Positions 1-7,939 of a DNA stretch of 11,811 bases are shown piece after piece. The stretch comes from CAYVUV01 sp964455095 (GTDB lineage: Bacteria; Desulfobacterota; Binatia; HRBIN30; CADEER01): the NCBI GenBank assembly GCA_964455095.1, contig CAYVUV010000070.1, positions 1 through 11,811 of the forward strand, given 5' to 3'. Position 1 is the first letter of the stretch, and each line of letters begins with the position of its first letter. The position numbers and the translations under genes are program-made. The notes beneath the pieces are model-generated. The model was not told the DNA's origin and ran no database searches. It saw only the letters and a list, made by a program, of their open reading frames with translations.

Positions 1-872
1 TGCCCGACGCCGCCCGCTTTCGCTTCTTCGGCGTGCGCAAGGTGCTGCTGCGCTCGCGCCTGTTTCACATCGCCGCGGCCTGGCTGGCGCAGCGCACGGC
101 ACCAGGGTATCAGCCGCGCGACCGCGCCGCGGTCAACAGCGCGCCGCTGCCGGCGCTGTACCGCGTCGCCGACGCCGGCGAGTACGACGGCGCCCTGCGT
201 GCGATGATCGCCGCGGCCCGCGCCGCGGGCGCGCGCCCGGTGCTGTTGCTGTTGCCGCGCGCCGCCAACGTGACGGCGAAGACCGGTGGCGAGGATGCCG
301 CGGTCTCGGTGCAGCAGAAGCCCCTGCCGCCGCGCGTCGCAGGGCAGCCGTCGCCGCGCGAGATCCTGATGCTCGAGCTGTCGTGTCTGGACCATCGCCA
401 GCTCACCGATGCCGTCGCCACCATGCGCGAGGAGATCGGGGAATGGCGCCCCGTCTACCCCGCCGACCCTGCGCTGCGCGCCGCACTGCGCGAGGCGGCG
501 GCGCTCTACTCGCGCGGCGACTACGGCGCCGCGCACGAGCGCTTCGCCGCCATCGTGGCAGCGTCCCCCGACTCGCCGCTGGCGCGCTACGACCTCGGCG
601 TCAGCCTGCTCGGCGCCGGCGACGCCCCCTCCGGACTGAACGCGCTCGCCGAAGCCGATCGCCTGGCCTGCAATGTCTTCTTGCACTACCAGGTCATCGC
701 CTGGCGTCTCGCCCAGGAGCTCGGGGTACCGGTCGTCGATGCCACGCTGACGTTCCAGGCTCACGACGGCGAGCCGCTCTACGTCGATGCCGCGCATCCC
801 AATGCGGCTGGCAATCGGCTCATCGCCGAAGCGCTGCTGCCGGCACTGAGCGCGCTGCGCTCGGGATCATAG
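1..872 (+). CDS. SGNH/GDSL-hydrolase-like protein with TPR-like insert (5' end outside window)
   Basis: The frame is open to the left edge (codons from position 3 read PDAARFRFFG before a GTG at 33), so this is the C-terminal part of a longer protein and the GTG is probably internal. Numbering from that GTG: residues about 44-75 resemble the SGNH segment before and including the beta strand (ARPVLLLLPRAANV). Residues about 150-215 form a helical TPR-like region (ALYSRGDYGAAHERFAAI, then ARYDLGVSLLGAGD). D252-x-x-H255 in YVDAAHPNAAGN fits the catalytic Asp-His block V of SGNH esterases. The nucleophilic Ser block would lie upstream, outside the window. In this superfamily such proteins remove or transfer acyl groups, often on envelope polysaccharides; that role here is inference. 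The last codons GGA TCA TAG fall inside the palindromic repeat. The gene is convergent with the leftward membrane-protein operon and need not belong to it. Confidence 0.7.
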   Translation, partial: PDAARFRFFGVRKVLLRSRLFHIAAAWLAQRTAPGYQPRDRAAVNSAPLPALYRVADAGEYDGALRAMIAAARAAGARPVLLLLPRAANVTAKTGGEDAAVSVQQKPLPPRVAGQPSPREILMLELSCLDHRQLTDAVATMREEIGEWRPVYPADPALRAALREAAALYSRGDYGAAHERFAAIVAASPDSPLARYDLGVSLLGAGDAPSGLNALAEADRLACNVFLHYQVIAWRLAQELGVPVVDATLTFQAHDGEPLYVDAAHPNAAGNRLIAEALLPALSALRSGS

Positions 873-926
873 GACCTAATCATAGGACCTATAGGTCCCA
901 TGGGTCCTATAGGTCCTATGATCCCG
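862..926. repeat. Palindromic repeat element between convergent genes; possible bidirectional terminator
   Basis: A 16-bp arm (862-877, CGGGATCATAGGACCT) is repeated exactly and inverted at 911-926. Inside lies a second, nearly perfect 44-bp palindrome (879-922, centred on 900/901), in which only the 896/905 pair fails to match. The 13-bp unit ATCATAGGACCTA occurs twice in direct tandem (866-878 and 879-891), so the right arm can pair with either copy, giving two mutually exclusive hairpins. The core also shows a 9-bp periodicity (ATAGGACCT, ATAGGTCCC, ATGGGTCCT, ATAGGTCCT). The stretch is clearly more AT-rich than its surroundings. Both flanking genes end GGATCATAG, with their stop codons inside the arms. 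Position and symmetry suit transcription termination from both sides, but there is no T-run. It may instead be a dispersed palindromic repeat. Confidence 0.75.
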
Positions 927-2436
927 GCCCCCCCGCCTCGGGGCCAACGAGAAGACTGGCGGTGCGCTTTCCCTGAGTAGCCGCCCGCAGGGCGGGGTCG
1001 GCGACGACGAAGTAGACCCGCCGCCCGCCGACGGTGTTGTCGGGAAAGAACACCGTGAAGACCGCCGCCAGCCCGGGATAGACCCTGGGATTGTTGACCA
1101 GGAACGGGCCGACGCCGCGAAAGGGACGGTTCGGAATGTACACGTTGCCGTCCGCTGGGGCGGTGTCGATCAGGTGCTGAATCTCGACGACGGCGTTCTC
1201 GGTGAACTGGCGCGCGCGCAGATGTACGTCGATGGGGGGGCCGATGGCGGCGAAGGCGATGGCCGTCGCCACCAGCCAGGCGGCGAGCAAGCCGTCGCGC
1301 GCCGCGCTCGGCAAGGGGCGCCAGCGCTGGAGTTGACCGAGCGCGAGGCAGAGGGCGATCGCGAGCGGCAGCGGGGCCAGGTAGTGGTAGCGCGGCGCCT
1401 GCGTGATCAGGTCCTTGAAGGAGCGGAAGAAGCCGACGCGGCCGGCGGCGATGATGGCGTAGCACGCGAGGCAGACGAGCAGGCACGCGAGCATCTGGCG
1501 GCGCACGGGCGCCGGGGCGCGCGCGGCGGCGAGCACGAGCACGGTGGCAAAGGCGGCAATCACCGCGAGCGATACCGCGCCGCCGTAGGGCGCAGAGCCG
1601 GCGACCGGGCCGAGCAGCAGATGGTGCAATCCGAAGCCGAACAGGTGCAGGATCAGCGTGGCGATCATCCGCCAGTTGAGGATGTTGCCGATCATCATGT
1701 TGAGGCGGCGCGGACCGGGATACGGGTACAGGTAGGCCGATAGCTGGTGCACGCCGACGTAGAGCGCGACGACCACGAGCGCCACCACGACCAGCACCGC
1801 GACGAAGCGCGCTCGTGCGGGCACCGGCGGCAGCAGCAACAGCGCCACGAGCGGGAAGACCAACGTGACCGCAATGCCGACGCCGAAGCTGGTGCTCGCC
1901 GCGAGCAGCAGCAGGGCCCATCCCCACGGCGCGGAACGCGCGGGCATACGCTGCGCGTCGATCGCGCACAGCCGCAGCAGCAGCCACAAGAAGATGGTCG
2001 CCACCAGCACCTGGCCGTAGACGGAGTACCAACCGAGCGCGCCCTGGTTGAGCGGTGCCACGCCCCACAGCACCGAGCCCAGACACGCCAGGCGCGGGCT
2101 GTGCGTCAGGGCGCGAATGATCTTGAACAGCAGCGCGACATTGACGAGGTGGGTCAGCAGCACGAGGACGAAGTACCAACCCGCGTGGGTGCCGAAGAGG
2201 TGAAAGCAGAGCGCGAAGATGGCGTTGCGCGTTAGCAGCAGGTGGCCGCCGTAGGGCGTGATCAGATATTCGAGCAGGCTCTTGTCGACGATCCAGTAGA
2301 GGTTCAGCAGATCGTCGCCGAAGAAGTAGCAGCCGAGGATCGGCGCCCAGACCGCGGCGCTGAACACCAGCGGCATCGCGATCAGCGCGGCGCGCTTCGG
2401 GCCCGAGAGGCGGGCGGCCGCTTGCGAGCCGTTCAT
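916..2436 (-). CDS. Polytopic membrane protein, GT-C glycosyltransferase-like (paralogue C)
   Basis: 506 residues, start ATG at 2436, which overlaps the upstream stop as ATGA; the frame is open further upstream but only as a shadow of the preceding gene. There are about ten hydrophobic segments. An Asp-Asp pair (D41-D42 in YFFGDDLLNLY) follows the first membrane segment, as in the first extracytoplasmic loop of GT-C transferases. Then come GGH (63-65), RN (70-71), TH-x-x-N (95-99) and GALGWYSVYG (132-141). This order resembles TMTC/PMT-type proteins. Later motifs are TSFGVG (182-187), CYAIIAAGR (325-333) and RYHY (349-352). The C-terminal soluble part has FPDN (464-467) and GRRV (471-474), shared with the two sister genes. 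The likely role is transfer of a sugar from a lipid carrier outside the cytoplasmic membrane; donor and acceptor are unknown. It appears closer to the 6362-7939 paralogue than to its immediate neighbour. The stop TAG lies in the palindromic repeat. Confidence 0.85.
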   Translation of the reverse strand: MNGSQAAARLSGPKRAALIAMPLVFSAAVWAPILGCYFFGDDLLNLYWIVDKSLLEYLITPYGGHLLLTRNAIFALCFHLFGTHAGWYFVLVLLTHLVNVALLFKIIRALTHSPRLACLGSVLWGVAPLNQGALGWYSVYGQVLVATIFLWLLLRLCAIDAQRMPARSAPWGWALLLLAASTSFGVGIAVTLVFPLVALLLLPPVPARARFVAVLVVVALVVVALYVGVHQLSAYLYPYPGPRRLNMMIGNILNWRMIATLILHLFGFGLHHLLLGPVAGSAPYGGAVSLAVIAAFATVLVLAAARAPAPVRRQMLACLLVCLACYAIIAAGRVGFFRSFKDLITQAPRYHYLAPLPLAIALCLALGQLQRWRPLPSAARDGLLAAWLVATAIAFAAIGPPIDVHLRARQFTENAVVEIQHLIDTAPADGNVYIPNRPFRGVGPFLVNNPRVYPGLAAVFTVFFPDNTVGGRRVYFVVADPALRAATQGKRTASLLVGPEAGGPGS

Positions 2437-4142
2437 GGCGCGGCAGGCTGTGTCGGCGCGGGCGCTGGTCGCGGCGGCGCCTTGGGCGGCAGACCCTTGA
2501 AGTTGGCCGGCGGCTTGGGCAGGGCCCGTGACGCCGGGGCGGGCTGCGTCGGCTTGGCCGGCGGCGCCGTCAGGGGCGAGAGCTTCGGGACTTTGTCGGG
2601 CGCGACCAGCAACGTATCCGTGCGCCGGCCGTGTTGATGCATCTCGATCACCGACGGCTCCTTCTCGGCAAAGAACACCCGCCGCCCATCGACGATGTTG
2701 TCGGGGAAGAAGATGGTAAACAGGCCGGCCCAACCGGGGAACTCGTAGGCGGAGACCCAGATCGGCGGCACGGAGAAGAAGGCGCGGTTGACGAAGTAGA
2801 CGGGCTGGCCGGGCGGCGATTGAGCAATTCGGGCCCTCATCCAGGCGACCGCAAAGAGGGTCTCTTTGCGCGCCTCCTGGTTGTGCTCGAACGGCGCGCT
2901 GCGCTGGTAGGCGAACAGCGTCGCGGCGATCCAGATCAGCAGCACCGCCGCGCCGCGGCGCGGTCCCGGCCAGCGCCACGTGCCGACGCGGTCGAGGGCG
3001 AGGCACAGAACGATCGCCAGCGGAAACGTGCCGGCGTAGTGGTAGCGCGCCTGCGCCACCATCACTTCGATGCTCGGATAGAGGTTGTAGAAACCGACGC
3101 GGCCGATGGCGATCATGGCGTAGCAACCCACCACCAACACCCAGGCCGCCAGCACCTGGCGCCGCACGCTGCCACGGACGGCGATCATCAGTCCCGTGCT
3201 GATGGCCAATAGCGCGATGGCGATGGCGTACGACACGACGCTCGGGTAGTGCTCCGGCTGCGGGAAGAAGCCGAGCACCAACCGCTCCCCGGCGTAGCTG
3301 ATCAGGTGGAACAACATCGCCGGCAGCGCCGGTGTTGTCAGCAACCTGATGGCTGCCGCCACTTGTGCCTCCAACGGCAGCGCCGCACGGGCCGCCGGGT
3401 CGATCGGCGGCGCGTTCAACCAGCTGATCCACAGGTACAGAACCGGCGTGACGAGCACCAGGCTCCACAACGGCGGCAGTGGTCGCGACCAGGTGCGCCA
3501 CTGCGGGACCAACAAGACGATGACCAGCGGCAGCGCCATCGCCATCCCCATGCCGACGCCGAAGGAGGTCGCGGCGGCGAGCGCCAGCACGAACCAGAGC
3601 GCGCGCCGCAAGCGGCTCGGCGGCGCCGGCGCGGCGGCGGCGTCGAGCACCTGGGCGAGGATTGCCAGTACCGCGGTGGCGACCAGGACATGGCCATACA
3701 CTGCATACCAGCCCAGCGCCCCGGCGTTGACCGGCGACGTGCCCCACAGTGTGGCGCCGAAGCACGCCAGCGCCGCGTTGCCGGTGAGCCGCCGGATGAT
3801 GCGTCCGAGCAGCCAGACATTGAGCAGATGCGTGGCCAGCACGCAGACGAAGTACGGCAGCGGATTGGTGCCGAAGACCGCGTTGAAGAGGAAGAAGATC
3901 GTGTTGCGGGTCACCAGGATGTGCCCGCCGTGCGTCGTCAGGATGTAGCGGACGAACGGCAGGTTGCGCATCTGGAACAGGTTGAGGAAGTCGTCGGAGC
4001 GGAAGTAGTTTTGCAGCAGCGGACCGTAGACCACCGCCGTCAGCGCGAGGGGCACGAGTGTCCACAGCCGCGCGTCGGGCCGCTCGAGCCGCGCGGCGGC
4101 ATACCGCCACGGGGCGGCCAACTGGTGGGCGAGACGAGCCAT
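2433..4142 (-). CDS. Polytopic membrane protein, GT-C glycosyltransferase-like, Pro-rich tail (paralogue B)
   Basis: 569 residues from the ATG at 4142, 10 nt after the stop of the preceding YfhO-like gene. A GTG at 4163 in the same frame would add seven residues and overlap that gene by 11 nt; neither start has a good ribosome binding site, so the choice is uncertain. The protein has the same order of motifs as its sisters: D50-D51 in YFRSDDFLNLF, THGGHILVTRN, THLLNV, ALGWYAVYGHV, TSFGVG, CYAMIAIGR, RYHY, and FPDN (479-482) with GRRV in the C-terminal soluble part. It differs by a low-complexity tail, about residues 517-569, with 19 prolines in 53 residues plus Ala and Lys. Family knowledge suggests a lipid-carrier-dependent sugar transferase of the cytoplasmic membrane; substrate not visible. 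The stop overlaps the next gene's start by 4 nt (2433-2436), implying translational coupling. Confidence 0.84.
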   Translation of the reverse strand: MARLAHQLAAPWRYAAARLERPDARLWTLVPLALTAVVYGPLLQNYFRSDDFLNLFQMRNLPFVRYILTTHGGHILVTRNTIFFLFNAVFGTNPLPYFVCVLATHLLNVWLLGRIIRRLTGNAALACFGATLWGTSPVNAGALGWYAVYGHVLVATAVLAILAQVLDAAAAPAPPSRLRRALWFVLALAAATSFGVGMGMAMALPLVIVLLVPQWRTWSRPLPPLWSLVLVTPVLYLWISWLNAPPIDPAARAALPLEAQVAAAIRLLTTPALPAMLFHLISYAGERLVLGFFPQPEHYPSVVSYAIAIALLAISTGLMIAVRGSVRRQVLAAWVLVVGCYAMIAIGRVGFYNLYPSIEVMVAQARYHYAGTFPLAIVLCLALDRVGTWRWPGPRRGAAVLLIWIAATLFAYQRSAPFEHNQEARKETLFAVAWMRARIAQSPPGQPVYFVNRAFFSVPPIWVSAYEFPGWAGLFTIFFPDNIVDGRRVFFAEKEPSVIEMHQHGRRTDTLLVAPDKVPKLSPLTAPPAKPTQPAPASRALPKPPANFKGLPPKAPPRPAPAPTQPAAP

Positions 4143-4152
4143 CGACGGGCGC

Positions 4153-6321
4153 TTATATCTCACCGCGGCGCCGCCCGCGCCAGGCGAAGACCAGGCCGAC
4201 CAGCCCGAGCGTCGCGAGACTGGCGGCGCTGATGGCCACGCCGCGTTCGAACGAGCGGGGCCGGAAGCGGAAGACGACGCGGTGACTGCCGGCCGGGACA
4301 GGGACGGCGCGAAACAGGTAGTTGGCGCGGTAGATCGGGGCCGGTGTCCCGTCGACCTCGGACTCCCATCCCGGATAGTCCTGGTCGGTGAGCACCAGGA
4401 GGCCGGCAGCGTCCGTGCGCGTTTCGATCACCACCTCGTCGGCGGCGTAGGAGAGAATCCGCGCCTGCGAGGCCGACGCCGGCGGCGCGATGGGCTCCGT
4501 CGGTGGTTGCTCGAGGATCACCGCGGCACGCGGGTCGAACGTCGGGTCGACCAGACGGTCGAGCACGGCCGCCCCCGGCACCACCTCGAAGCGATGGACG
4601 ACGAAGGCGCGGGGCAGGGCCTCCGGGTTGCGGTAGACCGCGATCGCGCCGTCCTTGAAGACGAGCGGAAATTCGCGCCGGCCCCCGCGCTGAAACTTGA
4701 TGCCCGGCCCGACGACGATGTAGCGCGTGCCGAGCAGGTCGAACAGGCGCAAATTCGGCGAGGCGGTGTGGACCTCGTACTCGCCCTGCGGCGTTGCCGA
4801 CAGGTTGCCAAAGAATTGTTGGAACGCCTCGCCGATCACGGTTGCTTCGGTGGGATTCTGCATCCGCATGACATACTCGTAGAAGCGGGCGACGTAGAGG
4901 TTCTCGCGGTCGGTGGCGACGTAGAGACCGTACAGCATGCCGGATTTCGACGGCACCGTGCCGTAGCCGTATAGCCAGGGCGGCGGAATGTAGGTGCGGG
5001 CGAAGTCCTGGTGCCCGCGCAGGTACCAGACCACGGCGGGCGGCATGACGTGCACCGACGGGTCGGTCTCGGGCAAGGCCGCGCGGTTGATGAAGGTGAT
5101 GAACAGGCTGGCGTACGCCGCGGCGGGCAGCGCGACCGACAGCGCCCGCCGCGCCCATGCGCGCGCGCGCCGCAGCAGCCAGTCGGCGCCAATGCCCGCC
5201 AGCAGGGCCAGCCCGAGGGCGGTGAGCACGTAGAAGCGGTCGGGGATGCGGAACCAGTTGGCCGTCGGCAGGTGGTAGTAGAGCGCGAACAGGGGCGTGT
5301 GCCGGCCGAGACCGATGAGCCCCGATCCCAGTGCCAGGAGGGCGAAGAAACCGGCGTCGCGCCGTCGCGCTCGATGCGCGACCGCCAGGCAGGCGAGGGC
5401 CAGGGCGACGATGCCGACATGGGGCAGCGGCCGGAAGATCTTCGCGTCGCGGCCGGGAAAGAGCGCCGACGCCAGCACGTCCGTTGGATCGATCGCGCGG
5501 TAGTAGGGGTCGATGTCGTCGATGGTCAAGGCCGTGAAGGCGCGCGGGCTGCGCGCCGCCAGCTCGGTCGCCGGCAGGAGCTGCGGGGCGCTGAGCGCCG
5601 CGGCCAGCAGCGCGGCGGCGGCCAGCGCCGTCAGCGCCGAACCGAGCTCAGCCGCCGGCGCAGCGGCGCGCCAACGGCCGACCAGCAGCCACAGGGCATA
5701 GCCGGCGCAGGCATAGGCGGAGAAGAGGCAGAACATCGGATAGCTGCCGAGGTACTGCGTCGCCGCCGCCGCCCCGAGGCCGATGGCGGCGGCGAGGCGC
5801 CGCGGGCCGCACACCACGCGGTGCACCAGTGCCAGGAGCAGCGGGATCCACACGGCGCCGTACAGATGATGCGGGAGGTAGATGAGGGCCGCGAGCGTGG
5901 TCGAGAAGCCGTAGGCGACGGCGGCGGTCGCGCCCGCGGCGACGGACAGGCCGATGGTGCGCGCCAGCGCGAAGGTGAAGAGCAGCGCCAGGACGAGGTG
6001 CAGCAGCGTCGTGCCGGCCATGGCCTGCGGCGTCGGCAGCAGCAGGTACAGGACGTTCAGCGGATAGAGGAGCAGGTGCTGCGCGGTGGCAAAGAACGGC
6101 GTGCCGGCGTGCTGGTATGGGTTCCAGAGTGGAAAGCGGCCGGCGCGCAACTCGCCGAAGGCGTAGGTGAAGGTGGGGGAGTAGTAGATGAAGTCGTCGT
6201 AGTTCTCCGGCGACACCGCATGGACGCGAATCGGCGCGATGACTCGAAAGTACCAGAACGCGCCGACGGCGCCGACGGCGATGACCGCCAGCAGCAGTGC
6301 GCGCGCGAACCGGTTCACCAC
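4153..6321 (-). CDS. YfhO family membrane protein
   Basis: 722 residues from GTG at 6321; a second GTG follows directly at 6318 and is an equally possible start. The N-terminus is a membrane segment, then an extracytoplasmic loop with the YfhO signature: YDDFIYYSP (D42-D43) and PLWNPYQHAGTPF (64-76). About a dozen membrane segments follow, then a large C-terminal extracytoplasmic domain with TRYIVVGPG, then a region RNPEALPRAFVV also found in the 8083-10317 gene, YPGW (649-652), VDG, RANYLFRAVPVPAG, and a last membrane segment ending in an Arg-rich tail. Length and motif order are normal for YfhO. Bacillus YfhO is implicated in glycosylation of lipoteichoic acid; in Gram-negative bacteria the acceptor is unknown. 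It sits between two GT-C-like paralogues in one leftward operon, 40 nt after the previous stop, with a 16-codon mini-ORF bridging that gap. Confidence 0.9.
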   Translation of the reverse strand: MVNRFARALLLAVIAVGAVGAFWYFRVIAPIRVHAVSPENYDDFIYYSPTFTYAFGELRAGRFPLWNPYQHAGTPFFATAQHLLLYPLNVLYLLLPTPQAMAGTTLLHLVLALLFTFALARTIGLSVAAGATAAVAYGFSTTLAALIYLPHHLYGAVWIPLLLALVHRVVCGPRRLAAAIGLGAAAATQYLGSYPMFCLFSAYACAGYALWLLVGRWRAAAPAAELGSALTALAAAALLAAALSAPQLLPATELAARSPRAFTALTIDDIDPYYRAIDPTDVLASALFPGRDAKIFRPLPHVGIVALALACLAVAHRARRRDAGFFALLALGSGLIGLGRHTPLFALYYHLPTANWFRIPDRFYVLTALGLALLAGIGADWLLRRARAWARRALSVALPAAAYASLFITFINRAALPETDPSVHVMPPAVVWYLRGHQDFARTYIPPPWLYGYGTVPSKSGMLYGLYVATDRENLYVARFYEYVMRMQNPTEATVIGEAFQQFFGNLSATPQGEYEVHTASPNLRLFDLLGTRYIVVGPGIKFQRGGRREFPLVFKDGAIAVYRNPEALPRAFVVHRFEVVPGAAVLDRLVDPTFDPRAAVILEQPPTEPIAPPASASQARILSYAADEVVIETRTDAAGLLVLTDQDYPGWESEVDGTPAPIYRANYLFRAVPVPAGSHRVVFRFRPRSFERGVAISAASLATLGLVGLVFAWRGRRRGEI

Positions 6322-6365
6322 CGCGGCCGCACCGGGGCAAATTCCACGGCACCGCCGCGCGTCAT
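6315..6365 (-). other. Possible 16-codon bridging mini-ORF
   Basis: The ATG at 6365 overlaps the stop of the upstream membrane-protein gene as ATGA, and its TGA (6317-6315) overlaps the second GTG of the YfhO-like gene as GTGA. The predicted peptide is MTRGGAVEFAPVRPRW. Its layout would carry a ribosome across the 40-nt gap by stop-and-restart. It could equally be chance, or the remnant of an original start of the YfhO gene lost by a frameshift: the ATG is out of frame, and one extra or two fewer bases would join it. No independent evidence of translation. Confidence 0.2.
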
Positions 6366-7939
6366 GGCGAGCCCGCAGCGCCGTCGCCGGGCCGCTCGTC
6401 GGGGCCGATCAGGAGCGTCGTCGCGCGCCGCCCGCGGCGCGCGACGGGCAGGACGGTGGCGTCGGGGACGACGAAGAACACGCGCCGGCCGTCGACGACG
6501 TTGTCGGGGTAGACGATGGCGAACACGCCGGCCCAGCCGGGAAACAGCGTCGGGCTGGAGAGCAGGTGCCCGACCGCTTTGAAGGCCTGGTTGTCGATGT
6601 AGACATCGGCCCCCGGCGGCGCGGCGGCGAGGCGCTCGCGCAGCGCGGCGACGATCATCGCGGTCTCGCGCCGCGCGGCCGGGAAGTGGCGGATCGGCGG
6701 GCGCAGGCGAAAGTATCCCACCACCGTCGCGGCCAGCCACGCGAGCACCAGCGCCGTCGCCACGGCGGGCCGCATGCGCAGCCGGCGCCATTCGCCGAGC
6801 CGCGCCAGCGCGATGCACAGCGCCAACGCCAGCAGGCCCATGCCGACGTACTGGAAGCGCTCGGAGCGGATCAGGCCGACGCGCGCACCTTCGTTGAGAA
6901 ACCAGCCGCGCCCGCTGGCGATGATGCCGTAGCACCCGAGCGCCAGCAGCAGGCAGGCGAGAATCTGGCGCCGCGCCGGCCACGGCCCGCGCACCAGTGC
7001 GAGCGCGAGGATCGCGGCGTAGACGGCGATCAGCCCGTGCCCGACCGGGCCCGGATACAGATTGGCGCGGTAGAACATCCCCGACAGCAGACAGGTGACG
7101 CCGAAGCCGACGAGATGGACCATGAGGCCCGCGATCAGGCTGACGTACTGCAGCCCGGCCATCATCAGCGGCAGCGCGGTCGTGTTGCCGTCGTAGACGT
7201 TGACGTGCAGCCACTGCAGTCCGAAGTAGAGCGGCGGCACCAGCGCGGCCACGCCGAGGAGCCAGATGAGTATGCGCCACCGCCCCGGCGCCGCGCGCGG
7301 CAACAGCAGCCAGGCGGCGACCGGCAACACCAGCGTGACGCCGATGCCGACGCCGAAGCTGGTCGTCGCGGCGAACAGCAGCAGCGCCCACGCCAACGGC
7401 GCACCGCGCGCGGCCGGGTGTCCCTGGCCGACGCGCGACACGGCGAGCAGCACGGTGAAGAGGGCCGTGCCGACGATGACGTGTCCGTACACCGAGTACC
7501 AGCCGAGCGTCCCTTCGTGCACCGGCGCGCTGCCCCAGAGCGCGGCGCCGAAGCAGGCCAGCGCGATGCTGCCGGTGAGTCGCCGGATGAGCTGGAAGAG
7601 CAGGGCGACGTTCAGCAGATGCGTGAGCAACACCACCCAGAAGAAGTACGCCGGCTCGAGGCCGAAGAGGTGAAAGGAGAGATAGAAGAGCGCGTTGCGC
7701 GTCACCAGCAGATGGCCGCCGTGCGGCCGCACCAGGTACTCGATCAGGTCGTCGTTGACGATGTGGTAGAGGTTGAGGAAGTCGTCGGCGATGAAGTAGT
7801 TGGCGGTGATCGGGTAGTAGACCAGCGCGGCGAGCCCGACCGCGAGCAGCGCGAGCGCGAAGGCGAGCGGCCCGTCGGCCGGGCGCGTCGGCGCGGGCGA
7901 GGCGGGGGCGAGGTCATTGCCGTGGCTGCGCGCGCCCAT
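6362..7939 (-). CDS. Polytopic membrane protein, GT-C glycosyltransferase-like (paralogue A)
   Basis: 525 residues from ATG at 7939; no clear Shine-Dalgarno sequence precedes it. The first 25 residues are Ala/Pro-rich and lie before the first membrane segment. D52-D53 in YFIADDFLNLY marks the presumed first-loop catalytic pair, followed by PHGGHLLVTRN (72-82), THLLNV, ALGWYSVYGHV, TTSFGVG, CYGIIASGR and RFQY in place of the RYHY of its sisters. The C-terminal soluble part contains YPDN (477-480) followed by GRRV. About ten membrane segments can be seen. The family reading is a GT-C type, TMTC/PMT-like membrane transferase using a lipid-linked sugar; the specific reaction is not known. As the first gene of the leftward block it should lie nearest the promoter in the 7940-8082 gap. 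Sequence resemblance to the 916-2436 protein is strongest in the first 110 residues, which suggests duplication within the cluster. Confidence 0.86.
   Translation of the reverse strand: MGARSHGNDLAPASPAPTRPADGPLAFALALLAVGLAALVYYPITANYFIADDFLNLYHIVNDDLIEYLVRPHGGHLLVTRNALFYLSFHLFGLEPAYFFWVVLLTHLLNVALLFQLIRRLTGSIALACFGAALWGSAPVHEGTLGWYSVYGHVIVGTALFTVLLAVSRVGQGHPAARGAPLAWALLLFAATTSFGVGIGVTLVLPVAAWLLLPRAAPGRWRILIWLLGVAALVPPLYFGLQWLHVNVYDGNTTALPLMMAGLQYVSLIAGLMVHLVGFGVTCLLSGMFYRANLYPGPVGHGLIAVYAAILALALVRGPWPARRQILACLLLALGCYGIIASGRGWFLNEGARVGLIRSERFQYVGMGLLALALCIALARLGEWRRLRMRPAVATALVLAWLAATVVGYFRLRPPIRHFPAARRETAMIVAALRERLAAAPPGADVYIDNQAFKAVGHLLSSPTLFPGWAGVFAIVYPDNVVDGRRVFFVVPDATVLPVARRGRRATTLLIGPDERPGDGAAGSP

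Noticed and set aside
862..926. A collagen-like Gly-Pro-x peptide (GPIGPMGPIGPM) on the minus strand
   Set aside because: It arises from the 9-bp periodicity of the palindromic repeat read in a frame that is not that of the real gene, which has already stopped at 916. No supporting coding context.
916..4110. A 1064-codon leftward open frame spanning two genes
   Set aside because: Only its last 506 codons, from the ATG at 2436, encode the recognisable membrane protein. The upstream part is Ala/Arg-rich shadow sequence of the 2433-4142 gene in another frame, so it is not a fusion.
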